This document shows positions 36,853 through 50,677 of a stretch of 64,000 nucleotides of DNA, one piece after another. Source of the stretch: Ephydatia muelleri (taxonomy: Eukaryota > Porifera > Demospongiae > Spongillida > Spongillidae); assembly GCA_013339895.1 (NCBI GenBank), contig JABACO010000007.1, forward strand, positions 2,286,829-2,350,828, given 5' to 3'. Numbering within the stretch: the stretch's first letter is position 1; each line of letters starts with the position of its first letter. The notes beneath the pieces were generated by a model that saw nothing but the letters and a program-made list of their open reading frames with translations, had not been told where the DNA came from and ran no database searches. The position numbers were made by a program, and so were the translations under genes.

Positions 36853-39074
36853 TCAGTTACGTTCATGATGACGGTTCTTTGCTCCTCGAAGGCTGCTTCT
36901 CAATTCGGCCACAATCTCTTCTATCTTCACGTCTTCATTAGCTCTGTCTTCTTCATAGCTTGTGTCGTCGGTTTCCCTGTACAGCCCATCCTCCTCATTG
37001 TTGAACTTTTCAGACTCCTCCCCATTCTGTTCATCCCACGTGACTTCGGATTCCAACTTCAACGCTTTTTTTGCATAAGGCTTCACGCCAGCCATGTTTC
37101 CGCTGGATCAAAAGGGACAGATAGCAAAAATTTCGTCACAATAGACCACATGCAGTAACATAAATTCGGCTTTACAGATTTCTCCTTCCCAACTGAACCC
37201 TACTTAGAAAACCTATGGCAGCGCTAAAGATCCCAATTGCATCGCCCTTTACTATGTATCCCATAATGAAGTCACCCCTAGTAATGATCGCTGACTATAT
37301 TTTAATAATGTTAACTAATAAACAAATGTAAATGTACAAAAATCAAGTGCCCGAAACATCAATAACTAGGTAGTGGAATAATTTTTGGTTACAGTTTTAA
37401 AATGAGGTATTCATATGTTTAACTTGAATAGTGGTGGTTATTCAATCTTAAATGAATTTATTGACGAATGAACTGGCTATAACTTAACTGCAATAATTAA
37501 GTAGGCACGATACGATTATTGATTTGTCGTTTTACAAAATCGAGTATTTTTATGTTGAATATAATCATACAAAATTATATAGGGAAAAAGCACAAGAAAC
37601 ACACAGAGTAGTGGCTTCAAAACAGGTCTCCCTGAGACGGTCCTTTGTTACATTATAATATTTTATTATTTGATGCATAAGGTATTACATAACATTTCGC
37701 AGTTGGCTCTCACTAAGGCTAAGCCTAGGCGGCTGTATATTCCAAAGATGGTCTTGGACTTGGGTTGGTTTAGCCTGGTGGAAAGGCGACCAGCCAGCTT
37801 AGAAAAGGCCGCCACAGCCACTGCTGCAGCACCCCAACACCCATAGGTCTCGACCACAAGTGGGATGCAGACCCAACCCACTTCCTCACACTTCCTGTCA
37901 TAATGATATTCATTTTTGTTTATATCATAATTTGGGATCGTTTCCGCGAATAGGGACCTAACTCATACATTAGAACACTTCCAGTACGCACGATAGAAAC
38001 GTAACGCTTACGTTGAAATGTACGGCTAATTAAAAATTCAGAGCCTTACAACTCCATTGACAGATACTTCGATTCGAAGTGAGTAGGAAGCAAGACTTCC
38101 AGAATATAAATCGAAATCTTGAAGAAAAAAAACAGGCGTTAGGTCCCTTTTCGATCTACCATGCAGTTACTATTTTCTAAAATAATACTAGACGGTTAGT
38201 TAGCGAGCTGGACTTAGAAAATGTCCCTTGATGGGGACACCTGAAATGATTGAGGGAGAGAGGCTCAACTTACGCTGGATAGTAATTGCAAACGACCAAA
38301 AGAGCATTTGTAGAGGTTGAACCAGTCAGTTTCGGGCACCTGAACGCCCCACATCCCACCTTGTTACTGCTCGCCCACACCAGCTGGCGTTGGGAGAAGA
38401 AATGCATGCATCACTGCAACAACACAGCAACAAAATAAATAAATAAATAATAAATAATAATAAAAATATTTAAAAAGTATCGTTTAATTCAACTTTCAGA
38501 CCAGTAAGATCGGATTTTACCTGCGTGTAATGCCCGCACACTTTTCCAGTCTGGCAGACATTTGTATCGTAGTTATAATAATCTTTCTCGTTGTTCCAGC
38601 TGGTTACCGCAACGCTGTAGTCACTCGGGCTTCCAGTAGTCATGTAAATATTTTCTCCGGTCTTTCCGAGAGGCGAGGTCTTGTCTGGATTGTGGCCCCA
38701 GTTGCATTTTTGTGCGTAGCCTTGGGCCTTTGCGGCTAGCTGGGAGTCCCAGGTCTATGACAGCGAACATGACTCAAATTAGTGATTGCATACGTACAAG
38801 GATTACAAAAATTAGCGTTGCACTAACTGACGAAAGAAAAAGCATTTGGAGTCAGTAATACCAACCTATGCATATACATGTATATAGCGATTTCGAAACT
38901 TATACTGCACGCATAGAAATCTGCATGTCTCACCATTGGTTGCATGTTGCTGGCTGGTGGAGCGACTTTAGCTCGGTAATTTAAATGAGCGGTCAAAAGC
39001 TGCTGAGGATTGAGCGTGGTTTCCGCCCTGCTGATGACCAAGAGGGAAAGAGCAATCGCCGCCAAGAAGATCAT
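36853..39074 (-). CDS. CAP-domain secreted protein, copy C
   Basis: Inferred exons on the minus strand are 39074-38934, 38754-38521, 38383-38274 and 37102-36853. Exons 2 and 3 match copies A and B in length, and phases agree. The joined frame is open, about 244 aa. Signal peptide MIFLAAIALSLLVISRAE, CAP core motifs and acidic tail are all present. Exon 1 differs from A and B at several residues (LLTAHLNYRAKVAPPASNMQPM). Intron 3 carries an insertion with the endonuclease-like fragment at 37690-37900 and lacks the hAT-like insertion found in copy B. Orientation is opposite to A and B. Confidence 0.78.
37690..37900 (-). mobile_element. Second endonuclease-like retroelement fragment
   Basis: On the minus strand it reads GWVCIPLVVETYGCWGAAA followed by RLGLALVRANC, the same family as the 36-kb fragment but covering a slightly later part. 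It interrupts CAP-block sequence that is continuous in copy B (27770-27840), so it is an insertion. Confidence 0.5.
38425..38475. repeat. AT-rich simple repeat (AAAT/AAT)
   Basis: Tandem AAATA units in CAP copy C intron 2. Confidence 0.8.
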
Positions 39075-39133
39075 TATTGGTCAGTCCCGCACCTTTGGAG
39101 AGTATGTGATGCATGCATGGGTCTGCGTTTTTA

Positions 39134-39141
39134 CTTAAATA
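39134..39141 (-). promoter_or_regulatory. TATA-like box of CAP gene C
   Basis: TATTTAAG on the minus strand, about 60 bp before the ATG, as in copies A and B. Confidence 0.45.
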
Positions 39142-39701
39142 GGTGGGCTCCATTAACTGTTTCCCAGTTTTTGCGGTACTGTGAGGAATAAGTGTTTCCT
39201 CGTTGCGGGGAAACGCTCTTTGTAAACAATTCATGCGAATTTGACGAGTAAAAGAATACAAGAACATTTTCTCTGAAAAATGTGTTGTTGACTCCAAAAA
39301 CGGTAATGGTTAGGTAAAAGGAACCTCATATAGTAGCTGTGGCGCAATGTTACGCTATTGCCCGCGAAAGGGTCTGAAGTTAATAACATGCATGTTATTA
39401 ACTTCATGTTATTAACTTCAGAATGTGCAGCTCAGATGGCCATATCCAGAAATGGCCCATACATAGGCGGTCATCTTGCTTTTTATTTCAAATTGAATTG
39501 TAAACACATTAAGAATGTCCTATAAATCGGTCTGATTATGATATCTGTATTTCAAAAAACTATTCCATTAACCATTGTTTAACTAAAATCAAGACAAAAA
39601 ATTAAATTCTACCGCGCATAATTTTTCATAAAGTATGTCATTGCGTAATCTATCAATAAATTTGTTAATAATGGTGAGAGTCAGCTCACGAGACCCAGGG
39701 A

Positions 39702-39957
39702 CTATACAGTACCCCTACCCTCATATCAACCTTGGGAAAATATGCCCTATTCATAAGGCTAGGGTTTTGTGTTCCTAGCAACCCACCGCTAATGAGTTCA
39801 CTTTGTGAACTCATTATTGGTCGGTTGAGGCGATCACTAGGAACACAGAAACCTAGCCTAACATCACTATGAATAGTGCATATTTTCCCACACGTACTGT
39901 ACCCTCATATCAACCCCGTGGTCTAGGGGGGTTGATATAGGGGTAGGCATACTGTAT
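39702..39957. mobile_element. Foldback MITE
   Basis: Ends ACAGTACCCCTACCC and GGGGTAGGCATACTGT pair, and a central palindrome (TGAGTTCACTTTGTGAACTCA) sits between arms holding CTAGGTTT/AAACCTAG-type matches. It has no coding content. Confidence 0.6.
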
Positions 39958-40009
39958 ATGTTAACGTCATCACTATTGTCCAGGATATCCGAGGGGGGGC
40001 GGGGGGGGT

Positions 40010-40075
40010 AATCTCGTACCCAGACCCTGATTCCCAACAGCTGCGGATGGATTACATCACCGCTACGTGGAAAGA
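40010..40075 (+). mobile_element. TAGTCT-family transposon end fragment
   Basis: TCTCGTACCCAGACCCTGA through GGATTACATCACCGCTACG matches one terminal arm of the 60.3-61.5 kb element. The partner end is absent. Confidence 0.7.
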
Positions 40076-40443
40076 GGACATGAAAGGACGGAAGCCTATG
40101 TAACACATAATATAGAGATAGTAGTACTTACATAATATAATTAACGCACCCCCGTGCCATGGCGGACAATGTTTTGAACCTTCCCGGAATGCTCGACCTC
40201 TGCTTAAGGTATTCAACTGTGTGCATAACGTGCTTGCCAGAAGAATGTTGATACTCCATAATGCTTCCTAAAGTGGTGTTTGTGTTTTCTCCTTGAGAGG
40301 GTAGGCTAGTATTCTATACGTGAATAGGGAATTATTCAATACAGTACTGCGTGTGCATTATTTCGGAAGTCCTTGAGCGATTAAGCTGGGTCTCTGAGTG
40401 TGAATTTTGGTTCTAGAGTTACGTCCAAGCTGGTAGTGCATAG

Positions 40444-40515
40444 TCTCGTACCCAGACCCGACTGACGTAAGCATTATCGCATTACGCGATAATGCTTACG
40501 TCGTCGGGTCTGGCT
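40444..40515. mobile_element. TAGTCT-family related hairpin
   Basis: TAGTCTCGTACCCAGACCCG begins an inverted repeat (GACGTAAGCATTATCG and its complement). The right end matches only as far as GGGTCTGG. Confidence 0.55.
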
Positions 40516-41099
40516 AACGGGCCTGCATGTTATGTATATAGTTGTATATTCCTTCCCACCCAATAAATATAATGTGGCTGCGGTACTAGATGAAGTTCAT
40601 ACACACCTTGGTAGTTTAGGTTGCAGGTATGTGCATAATTAAAAAAAAAAAACACTTGGCAGCTGAACTGTTTTACATTTCCATGTAATGCCATCTGCGG
40701 TATGTGTATGGCCATGAGTCGCATGTACGGTGTGACATTACTCCGTTGATAGCCCTGTGATATGCTTGATAAGGGCTACAAAATCTGCAATCCATTTCTT
40801 TGCCTGAATGAATTAGCCACATGTATCTACTAAATTAGAATCATCATTTGTGATTCAACCCCACCTTTGTCTCAATGACCGTTCTGTCAGGTTTCCAGCT
40901 ACTTATGGTCTCCTCAAAGTCCTAGAAAATAATAATGTACATGTACATGACTATAACAGGTGCTGTGCATCACAAGCATAGTGCATATATCTTCCACAAT
41001 TGAGCTACACGTTGACAGGTTTCAGGAGGAAGGATATTAGGAAATTGTGCTGGCAGTAATGATAGGACCTTTCGTTTTTGTGCATATCCAAGAGACGTC

Positions 41100-42300
41100 C
41101 AGTAAAGCTCTTCTGACTTCTCTTTTTTCTTCTAGATTTGGAAGGACACACCACAAGACTGGATACTTGGCCTGCACCTTTTTTAGTGTTGCTTCCTGAA
41201 GAAGGTCTGTCTGCTTTCGGGTTGCCCTGATGTCCAATTCCACAGCATATGATATTAGATTTTCAATGAGGATGTCCATTATTCGTAGGAATAGGTGAAG
41301 CTCATCAGGCACCACATGGTCTAGGTCAATTGATAGGAGTGGTGGGTACTTGATACTGTACTCATTGGTAGCGGCACAAGCTTCGATGTCCGCAATTGAC
41401 CTTGTTGGATGCAGTTTGAAAGTGTCCCAACTGCAAAGTAGAGTGCATGAGATGTGCACAAAACTCGTATGCATCAAATTAGCACATGTAAGTATGTAAC
41501 CAAAGATGTAGTATTTAACCATACTGATCACTTGATGGTATCAGACAGAATACTTAGAGTTGGCCTGGGCAAACCCCAAAACAAAAACTATAATTCATAA
41601 TGAAAATGTTAGTGATAACAGTATTAGTGTAAGCTCATTACCTTCAAATCTCCTCCTAAATAGAACTCCAATTCGTAACTCTTCCCGCCAACCTGTACCA
41701 TTTTCAAGGCCAATAGATCTTTGATGTCTGAGAGGAGAGGATCAAGTGCTGCTTCTAGGAGATCGTACTTCTCTGGCATGTTTACCACCGCTATTGTGTG
41801 GTTATCTATGGAGAATAATATGAACATCACTTATAGCAACTTCTACAATGCAAACCTTGTGGTGGTAATACACATTGTTGGAGGTTAAGTAAAGAAAACG
41901 ACAACAGAACGAAGCTGGAGCATCTGCTGAACTTTGCCCCATCCCCACTCAATTTTACTCGAATCACTCCTTGTCTCCAGTCTGGATTTAGTTCCACCTA
42001 CAAAACATATGCATGGAATGCAGCATTTTGTATTGTAAAAAACAGCCACATAGTTCAAATGGCTGTCCTATTTCATCACATTACCTCTCCTTTATGGAAC
42101 AATACACACCATGATGTGATGTGGGTATGCGGTGAATTCTGGTCTTTAATGATTTGTTCTGCTGTGTTCGAACTTTCCTTATTTGATAGGACCGTGCTGT
42201 TGCAGATAGAAACATGGACAGCTCGTGATAAAATTCATCACTGACATTAAATCTATCCATCAGATACAATACCTGTGTGAAACCGTACATAAGATACATA
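41100..42300 (-). pseudogene. Remnant of a conserved TE-associated gene (GDGAKFSR / GGDLK / ELHLFLRIMD)
   Basis: Read on the minus strand from 42.3 kb, exon-like pieces appear in order. MDRFNVSDEFYHELSMF is at about 42270-42220, and IRVKLSGDGAKFSR..SSFVLLSFSLL is at about 41970-41880. HTIAVVNMPEKYDLL...YELEFYLGGDLK is at about 41810-41650, with a GT donor after GGDLK. After a TTTGCAG acceptor, WDTFK...PPLLSIDLDHVVPDELHLFLRIMDILIENLI is at about 41421-41260. I know this motif order from multi-copy hypothetical proteins of sponges and cnidarians but cannot name a function. The expected segment between GGDLK and WDTF (with a CxWC motif in relatives) is not visible, so the copy looks incomplete. 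Confidence 0.45.
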
Positions 42301-42414
42301 AGATTAAATTAGAGCTTTATAATATATAAAAATACACATTACATTAGGCTGGTCAGATTGCTGTTTAATATGTTTGCACCAAGTCGGAAATATTATGAAC
42401 TAGAGTAGGAGTGT

Positions 42415-44295
<1,881 letters not shown>

Positions 44296-44319
44296 ACACA
44301 TCCTGGAGTATGTTCCATG

Positions 44320-46138
44320 GCCGGTTTCCGAGATTGGTATAGTTGAACCACTGGCAAAATTCATGAATGAATATGGCCTGGTAGTTGCACGTTCCATCTC
44401 ACCTGTAATTTCAGGGCGCATAATGATTCAGGTTCTTAAACCATCCGCAGCCCCGGTTGTGATTAATAAGAAGGTGAATGTAGGAACTGTGGAGCCAGTA
44501 CAAGAGTATTGCTGTAAAGTGAGCTCCAGGTCTGCAGGAGGAGAGGGACAACCTGTTAGAAGAAAGGATAGAAACAATGCTGGAGGAGGCAGTCACACTT
44601 GGGGATAATGAAAGACAGCAAGCCAAAGAGTTGCTTCGTGACTTCAAGGACATCATTGCTCTATCAGACGATGATCTTGGTACCAGATTGCTCTACCATC
44701 ATATACGCACTGGGGATATGCAGCCCATCCACCAACGTGCAAGACGCCTACCATTTCATCAGCATTCACAAGCGCGTAAGTTATTGAATGACATGCTGGA
44801 TAATGGCATTTTAGAACCAAGTACAGGTACATGGGCATCCCCAATTGTACTGGTTCGGAAAAAAGATGGGGGTGTCAGATTTTGTATTGATTTTCGCAAA
44901 TTAATAAAATCAAAATACCCAGAAAGATGCACAACCTTTGCCTAGAATTGATGAAACACTAGACGCATGGATGGGGTTTGCTATTTCTCAACCTTAGATC
45001 TAGCCAGTGGCTACTGGAAGGTAGAACTGCATCCAAAAGACAAGGAAAATACCGCCTTTGTTACTCCCTTTGGATTTTATCAGTTTCGGGTCATGCCCTT
45101 CAGGCTATGCAATGCCCCCTGCTACATTTCAACGGTTAATGAAACGGGTTCTAGCGGGTTGCAGTGTTTACTTTATCTTGATGATATTAGTGTTTATAGT
45201 AGAAGTGTTGAAGAGCATTTGACATTACTTAGGGAGGTGTTTGCCCGCCATAGAAAGGCTGGGCTAAAGATCAAGCCTTCAAAATGTAATTTGCTACAGA
45301 CCAGTGTTTGTTACCTAGGACATGTGGTCTCTGCAAAAGGGGTAGAGACAGACCCTGAAAAAATTCGATGCATTGCAGACTGGCCTATTCCATCTAGTCT
45401 AAAAGATTTGCAGTCCTTTTTAGGGTTAGCATCATACTACCCGCAGGTTTATCAGAAACTTTGCACACATTGCATCTCCTTTGCATGCATTAGCACATTA
45501 AGATAGAGATTGGGTGTGGACTCCACAGTGCAAGGATGCATTCTTTGAGCTTAAGAGAGTACTGACCACTGCTCCAGTTCTTGTTCTGCCTAATTTTCGT
45601 GCAAAGTTTGTGCAAGACACAGATGCAAGTGATGATGGGCTCGGAGCTGCTTTATCACAAGTTGTTGGGGGAAGAGAGCATGTCATTGCATATGCAAGCC
45701 GAACACTTACAAGAGCTGAATGACGCTATTGTGCAACACGAAAAGAAATGTTGGCACTGGTGTGGGCATCACACCATTTTCGATCTTATCTTTACGGAAG
45801 TGCGAACTGACCATAGTTCATTGCAGTGGCTTCATAGTTTCAAAGAGCTGGAGGGCCAGGTGGCAAGATGGCTGGAGGGGATGGCTGAGTTCAACTATGA
45901 AGTAGTACATCGGCCAGGTAAGCAGCATTGTAATGCAGATGCTCTTTCTCGTGGACAGTGCCGTCAATGTAGGCTGGATTATAGTTGCACTGAGTTTGAG
46001 GAAGAGGAAGAGGTCATGATGGCAGCTGAAGTTTCCATTCTACCTGTGTGGTCCAATCAGGATATCAGAAATTTTCAGAAAGCAGATACCAATCTCAGGA
46101 CTGCCATGGAGTGGGTAGAGTCAGGCATCACTCCATAG
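44320..46138 (+). pseudogene. gypsy-2 pol: reverse transcriptase and RNase H, broken
   Basis: RT motifs are visible: WASPIVLVRKKDGGVRFCID, then FSTLDLASGYWKVEL, FRVMPFRLCNAP and YLDDI, followed by FLGLASYY. RNase H shows QDTDASDDGLGAALSQ and YASRTL. At least four breaks are evident: a frameshift before 44577, a stop near 44945, a stop near 45504, and a frame change near 45720. The catalytic YxDD is retained as YLDD. It cannot give a single polyprotein as it stands. Confidence 0.8.
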
Positions 46139-46169
46139 CAATGTCCACAAAATTCAACCTGGCAGCTCA

Positions 46170-46853
46170 AATCCCTGTGGACCCAGAGGGGTAATTTAGA
46201 GTATAAGGATGGTATTCTTTATCACCAATGGGAAGATATTCAGGGTGGGGGAAAAAATAAGAGGCTGCAACTTATCCTGCCAGCAGCCCAGGTTCCTGGA
46301 GTGATAGGGAGTCTCCATCATTCCTGTATAGCAGGACATCTTGGGGGGCTAAGAAGACATTAGAGAAGGTACGTGTTCGCTTTTATTGGCCAGGGCAAAA
46401 GAAGGAAGTGGATAAGTGGTGTGCAGACTGTAACTCAAGCAAGTCACCTGTGAAGAACAGAGCACAGTTGCAGCTCAGCTTGGCCTTGCAAAGAATTGCC
46501 ATGGAGATCGTTGGACCTTTGCCTGTAACCCCACGAGGTAATTGATACATACTTGTTGTAGGTGATTACTTCACGAAGTGGAAGGAAGCATTCCCCTTAG
46601 CTGACATGGAAGCAAGCTCGATTGCTTGGGTGGTTGTGAATGAAGTTATTTGTCAATTCGGTATACTATTCACACAGACCAGGGCAGGAACTTTGAGTCA
46701 GGACTTATCAGAGACATCTGCCAACTGTTAGGTGTGAAGAAGGCTCGTACCACTCCTTATCATCCTGAGTCGGATGGCCTAGTGGAACGCTTTAACAACA
46801 GAACTCTAATTGACATGCTCAGTATGGCTGTTTCTGATAATGACACTGTGCCA
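46170..46853 (+). pseudogene. gypsy-2 integrase, N-terminal and core part, broken
   Basis: Segments read FYWPGQKKEVDKWCADC, MEIVGPLPVTPRG, HTDQGRNFES and PYHPESDGLVERFN: the HHCC-like zinc region and the D, D, E catalytic positions. Stops and frame changes occur near 46543 and 46660. The frame is cut just after MLSMAVSDN by the nested element; its continuation resumes at about 49670. Confidence 0.8.
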
Positions 46854-47149
46854 ATTAAATGTTTTCCGACCGTGTATAATGCGTGTATGCACTCTGCTTA
46901 CATGTGTTTAACTCTTGCGGTAAACACGGTGTATACAGCAGTGGATAACTAGTGGAAGGAGACTGTCTTACACTCTAGTGTATAACTAATGGATAACAAC
47001 TGTGTATAACGCCGTGTATGGAGATGATAACAAGCGTACAACAAGCGTATTTAGAGTGAATGCAACACGAAACTATCTCTGTATAACTCCGCATATTTAT
47101 GACGCGTTGTGACGATCGTTATTTTTATTTTTATAAAAGAAAATTAATC

Positions 47150-48199
47150 AAATCAAAACGTATATGCAGGTACATGTACATACAGTGCATGAGCACATGA
47201 TCTGAGATGCCACCAAATTAAAGTCTCAGTGTTCGCGGCTAGGATTTCACCATGCATCCAGGCTTGCAAACCAGCCGGGGCCTGTAACTGGAGAAGAGAT
47301 CCATCAATCCTTTCTTTCATGGCCACTTTCCATGTGTCTGTTCCCCGTCTATCCAGCTCATCCATCCAATTGTGTATCCAGCTAGGCCATCTTCTTTCTA
47401 TTTCCCATCATCCGTAGTTTCTTCCTCCGACATCATGCCAGTTGCAATGCACTTCCATGCCTCCATTTCTTCATTTGTAAGGAAGGACTTTACTGCGGCG
47501 CTCCCAAAGCTAGTTAATGACACTACATTCGTAACGCTATGATTATATCACAACGTACCCTTTGCTGCCTTGCTCGCGCGCTTATTCGTCTTTGGCGGTC
47601 GTCAGTAGCTATTTGAATAAATCAAACAAATGAATGAATTGGAGCAGAACATGTGACTTACACTGTACTTCTATGTATTGGAATTCACTTAATTCCTCAT
47701 GAAGTCTTACAAACTCCTTCGTTGTGGGGACTTTCCAAACTATATGCATGTGAATAAAACTTTTAGCAGAATTTACAAAAGCATGCTTGCTTACGGCTCT
47801 TCGGTTCTGAGTTGTGAACCTTCATCGAAAGATTTTAAAAGTTTGTGTACACTGCTCGATTGAAAGCATGCATGCATTGAGCAAATGAATGGCTGCTAAT
47901 TTAGCTTGGCAAACCTGAAGACACAACGGAGTACGTCTTTTCCTTTTTGCAGGCTCTGCTGGGGCCTCTGATGTACAAGCCCTATTATCAGCCTCTAACG
48001 CCTGCACTTTAAAATTGATTTCAAGGGTACTCAATTTCCCTCCATTTTTCATTCACTTTGGCCATCTCATTGGCGACCTGTGATTTGACGTCATGATCTA
48101 CTGGAGCTGGTGGTCTACTACCGCGAGAGATGACAGATCTAGGTGACGAGAGGTCATCATTATAAGGAAGTGCTTTATTTACTGGTACACACACACCGT

Positions 48200-48237
<38 letters not shown>

Positions 48238-48590
48238 GGCACACACACACACGCACACACACACGCACACAACACACACACACACGACACACAAACACAG
48301 ACACGCACACACACTATCTGCGGAGGGTATTCTTGCCGGAGGTGTTACTTCACTCGTTTCTATTGAATATTAGAACACATGCAACATTGTATTCCATCAC
48401 GTGTAACATACTTATGTGACAAATTCGAGACGAAGATCTTCCAGCTGATCCGTAAAACGATTCAGCATTTTGCAGGCCTATCTCAGGTGAAACTTCATCG
48501 GAGTCGACGAAACTGTTAGGACCAGAATATAATGATCTTCTTGGTGAATACTTGTCCATCAAAAGACTCGAGCAGTCGATTTTCAATGAA
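47150..48590 (-). pseudogene. Minus-strand gene remnant of the CACTA-like element
   Basis: Exon-like pieces on the minus strand include SLLMDKYSPRRSLYSGP (about 48575-48525), SQVANEMAKVNEKWREIE (about 48090-48035), EAPAEPAKRKRRTPLCLQV (about 47965-47910), VWKVPTTKEFVRLHEELSE (about 47735-47680), and WMDELDRRGTDTWKVAMKER (about 47370-47310). Several end in plausible GT donors. A CA microsatellite (48200-48320) lies between the first two. I cannot assign a function; it is likely the accessory gene of the transposon. Confidence 0.35.
48200..48318. repeat. CA microsatellite inside the nested transposon
   Basis: Imperfect CA run with CG and GACA interruptions. Confidence 0.9.
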
Positions 48591-48724
48591 TCATACTCCG
48601 CAGCTGCCCATCCATGCGCACGTGCATTTCGTCATAATTTTTCAAATTTCTAATTTCACATCAGCTTTTATTTTTACCCTCGTACAAAACATGGAAGGAC
48701 CAAATAAGTGATATAGATGCTGGA

Positions 48725-49400
48725 TTGTGTCAACAAGACTTATCACGATCTGTCTATTACAGGCATATGCACCGAAATGGATGTTCCGCTTTGGTCAGAA
48801 TGCCGACAAAGGAATGTCATACGACAAAGAATACTAATACGTCACAAGAAAGAAATAACTTCAGCGTTGATATGGAAGAAGAGAGCAGCGATATGGATAA
48901 GGCCGGTATAGATTTAAATATGTATGGTGATAAAATTAATGCATTATTTTCATCAAACCTGCATCATGCCATTCTTTCAAAGTGTTATGAAAGGTATTAA
49001 AATGACACAGTACTTACTGCTTTGTCGGCTGTGTATCACATACTATATCCCAATATAAACCAATTTGGACAGCCAGTTTCTCGCCGACATTTGATTTGCA
49101 GTGATACCCGAGAACGTTTTTCAGCAAAATCAAAATCTCAACGTTCTGCAGTGGTTATGGCATCCTGGTATGATTCTGATGAGAAAGTCAACCTGCACAC
49201 TACTGCATCATGGAATTGTGCAGTATTCTTGAAGCATGCATATCGTATTGATGTTTCGGACGAACCCAGCATGAAAAATACTGACCACTTGTTTGCTAAT
49301 GTTACTTGACGGCAAAAGTCAGCAACGTTTGCAGTTGTGTCGTGTCACCATGCCCATCCCCGGCATAACGACAAGTTAAATTTCTCGGTTACGCCTTAGG
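48725..49400 (+). pseudogene. Transposase-like C-terminal remnant of the CACTA-like element
   Basis: Frames read YRHMHRNGCSALVRMPT..., then after a stop RHLICSDTRERFSAKSKSQRSAV, VMASWYDSD, FLKHAYRID, HLFANVT. A TGA follows where a Trp would fit, and the same frame then reads RQKSATFAVVSCHHAHPRHND. The order (surface Cys, F.S..SRSQRS, A.W, F..H, H.FA.V.W) resembles, from memory, the C-terminal part of transposase-like proteins common in sponge genomes. It is inactive by stops. Confidence 0.4.
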
Positions 49401-49667
49401 ATATACAAAGCTTATCCAGGTTGAATGCGGTCGTTATATAACGAAAAGTGTAAGCACGCAATTCACACCTCGGTGGATAACATGCGTAAGTGACTGAAAC
49501 GCTTGTTATACATCTAGAGCAACGCGCGTTATACACCATAGTGGATAACACGTCTACTTCGAGCGACTACACAAGCTATACATCAAATGTATGCGCAGCA
49601 TGTACACACACGCGTACAACACGTGTATAACGGGCGGATACACCTTGTGGATAATTTCAATTTGGCA

Positions 49668-50520
49668 TGGTGTGAGTGACTGGGATCTACAGCTTTTAAC
49701 GTTGCTGCTTGCCTACCGGACAAGCAGGCATGAAACTACAGGGACCACTCCTTTCTTCCTTATGTTTGGAAGAGATCCACGGTTACCAGAAGATGTGATG
49801 TACTCACTTCCTGTAGAGAGCTATATATCAGAACATCAGTACTGCCAGGAATTGAAGAGGGAGTTGCAGCAAGCCTATGCTAGAGTAAGGGAATATTCAC
49901 GTAAGGAACAACTCCATCAGAAAGAGGTGCATGACCGTCATGTCAAAGGGGATATCATGTAAATGACATGGTTTTTCTGCATTGCCCTGCTATACCCAGG
50001 GTCTGTCATGTAAATTTCACAAACCATGGCAAGGACCTTATAGGGTGGTGAAGATTATTGGACCAACAGTGTATAGAATAGCAGATTGCACAAATCCCAG
50101 TAAGAAGAAGGTAGTTCATTTTAATCCCTTGAAGTGGGCACCTATTGGTAAGGTACCTGAACTTGCTAAGGGGGAGGATAGGGTTGAAGGGGCAAGGAAT
50201 GATATCTTACCTGTTGGTCCTGTACCTGGTAATAGGAATGAAAATGACCTTGTGGAGGACAGTTTGGAAGAGGAAACGGTCGGGATGCCATCAACTGAAG
50301 TTACAGACCAAGCCCCAAAAGGGTCCAATAGCTCAAGTGCCTGGGCCACCTGAAGAGATTCCCCCTGCTCCAGTGGCCCAAGTGCCAGGACAACCTGCCC
50401 ATGCAGCTGTTCGGTGGTCTACCAGACAAACGAGGCCACCAGTGAGATATGGGGATCCGATCTCCCTTCCAGATGACGTTGTGACGTGTGGGAACACACT
50501 CTTTTCAAGAGGAGGAATAA
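49668..50520 (+). pseudogene. gypsy-2 integrase C-terminal part
   Basis: Continues the integrase after the nested insertion: WDLQLLTLLLAYRTSRHE, TPFFLMFGRDPRLP, then after a frame change KPWQGPYRVVKIIGPTVYRI and KKVVHFNPLKW (GPY/F module). A variable Pro/Glu-rich tail ends RGGIM at the polypurine tract. Frame changes occur near 49960 and 50345. Confidence 0.75.
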
Positions 50521-50648
50521 TGTAACATGTGGTGCCAGACGTCTCGACATGTATATGTTTAGTGTTGTATAAGTATGTTTTATGAGCATAGGTACCTATA
50601 GTGTGCTACTGTGTGATTGCGATGATCTTGAGCTGTCATTGAGACTGT
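50521..50648 (+). repeat. Partial 3' LTR of gypsy-2
   Basis: Begins TGTAACATGTGGTGCC directly after the polypurine tract and merges into a satellite monomer (CCTTCACATGGGTATACTAG). No matching 5' LTR is in the window. Confidence 0.5.
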
Positions 50649-50677
50649 CCTTCACATGGGTATACTAGCTATGGTAC

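Larger units (their letters stand above)
46852..49667. mobile_element. CACTA/EnSpm-like transposon nested in gypsy-2
   Basis: It interrupts the integrase frame. The left end reads CACTGTGCCAATT and the right end, in complement, CACCATGCCAAATT. Up to about 250 bp inside each end there are many GTGTATAAC/GTTATACAC and GTGGATAAC motifs, the subterminal repeats typical of CACTA elements. Possible 3-bp duplication TGA on both sides; the exact border is uncertain by a few bases. It encodes two divergent, decayed genes. Confidence 0.6.
44296..50648 (+). mobile_element. Old, 5'-truncated Ty3/gypsy element (gypsy-2)
   Basis: It starts abruptly after a GT tract in the region between protease and reverse transcriptase; gag, protease and the 5' LTR are missing. 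The order is RT, RNase H, integrase and integrase C-terminus. A polypurine tract (AAGAGGAGGAATAA, 50507-50520) is followed by TGTAACATGTGG, the likely start of the 3' LTR, which runs into satellite at about 50650. It is split by a second transposon at about 46852-49667. Confidence 0.8.
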
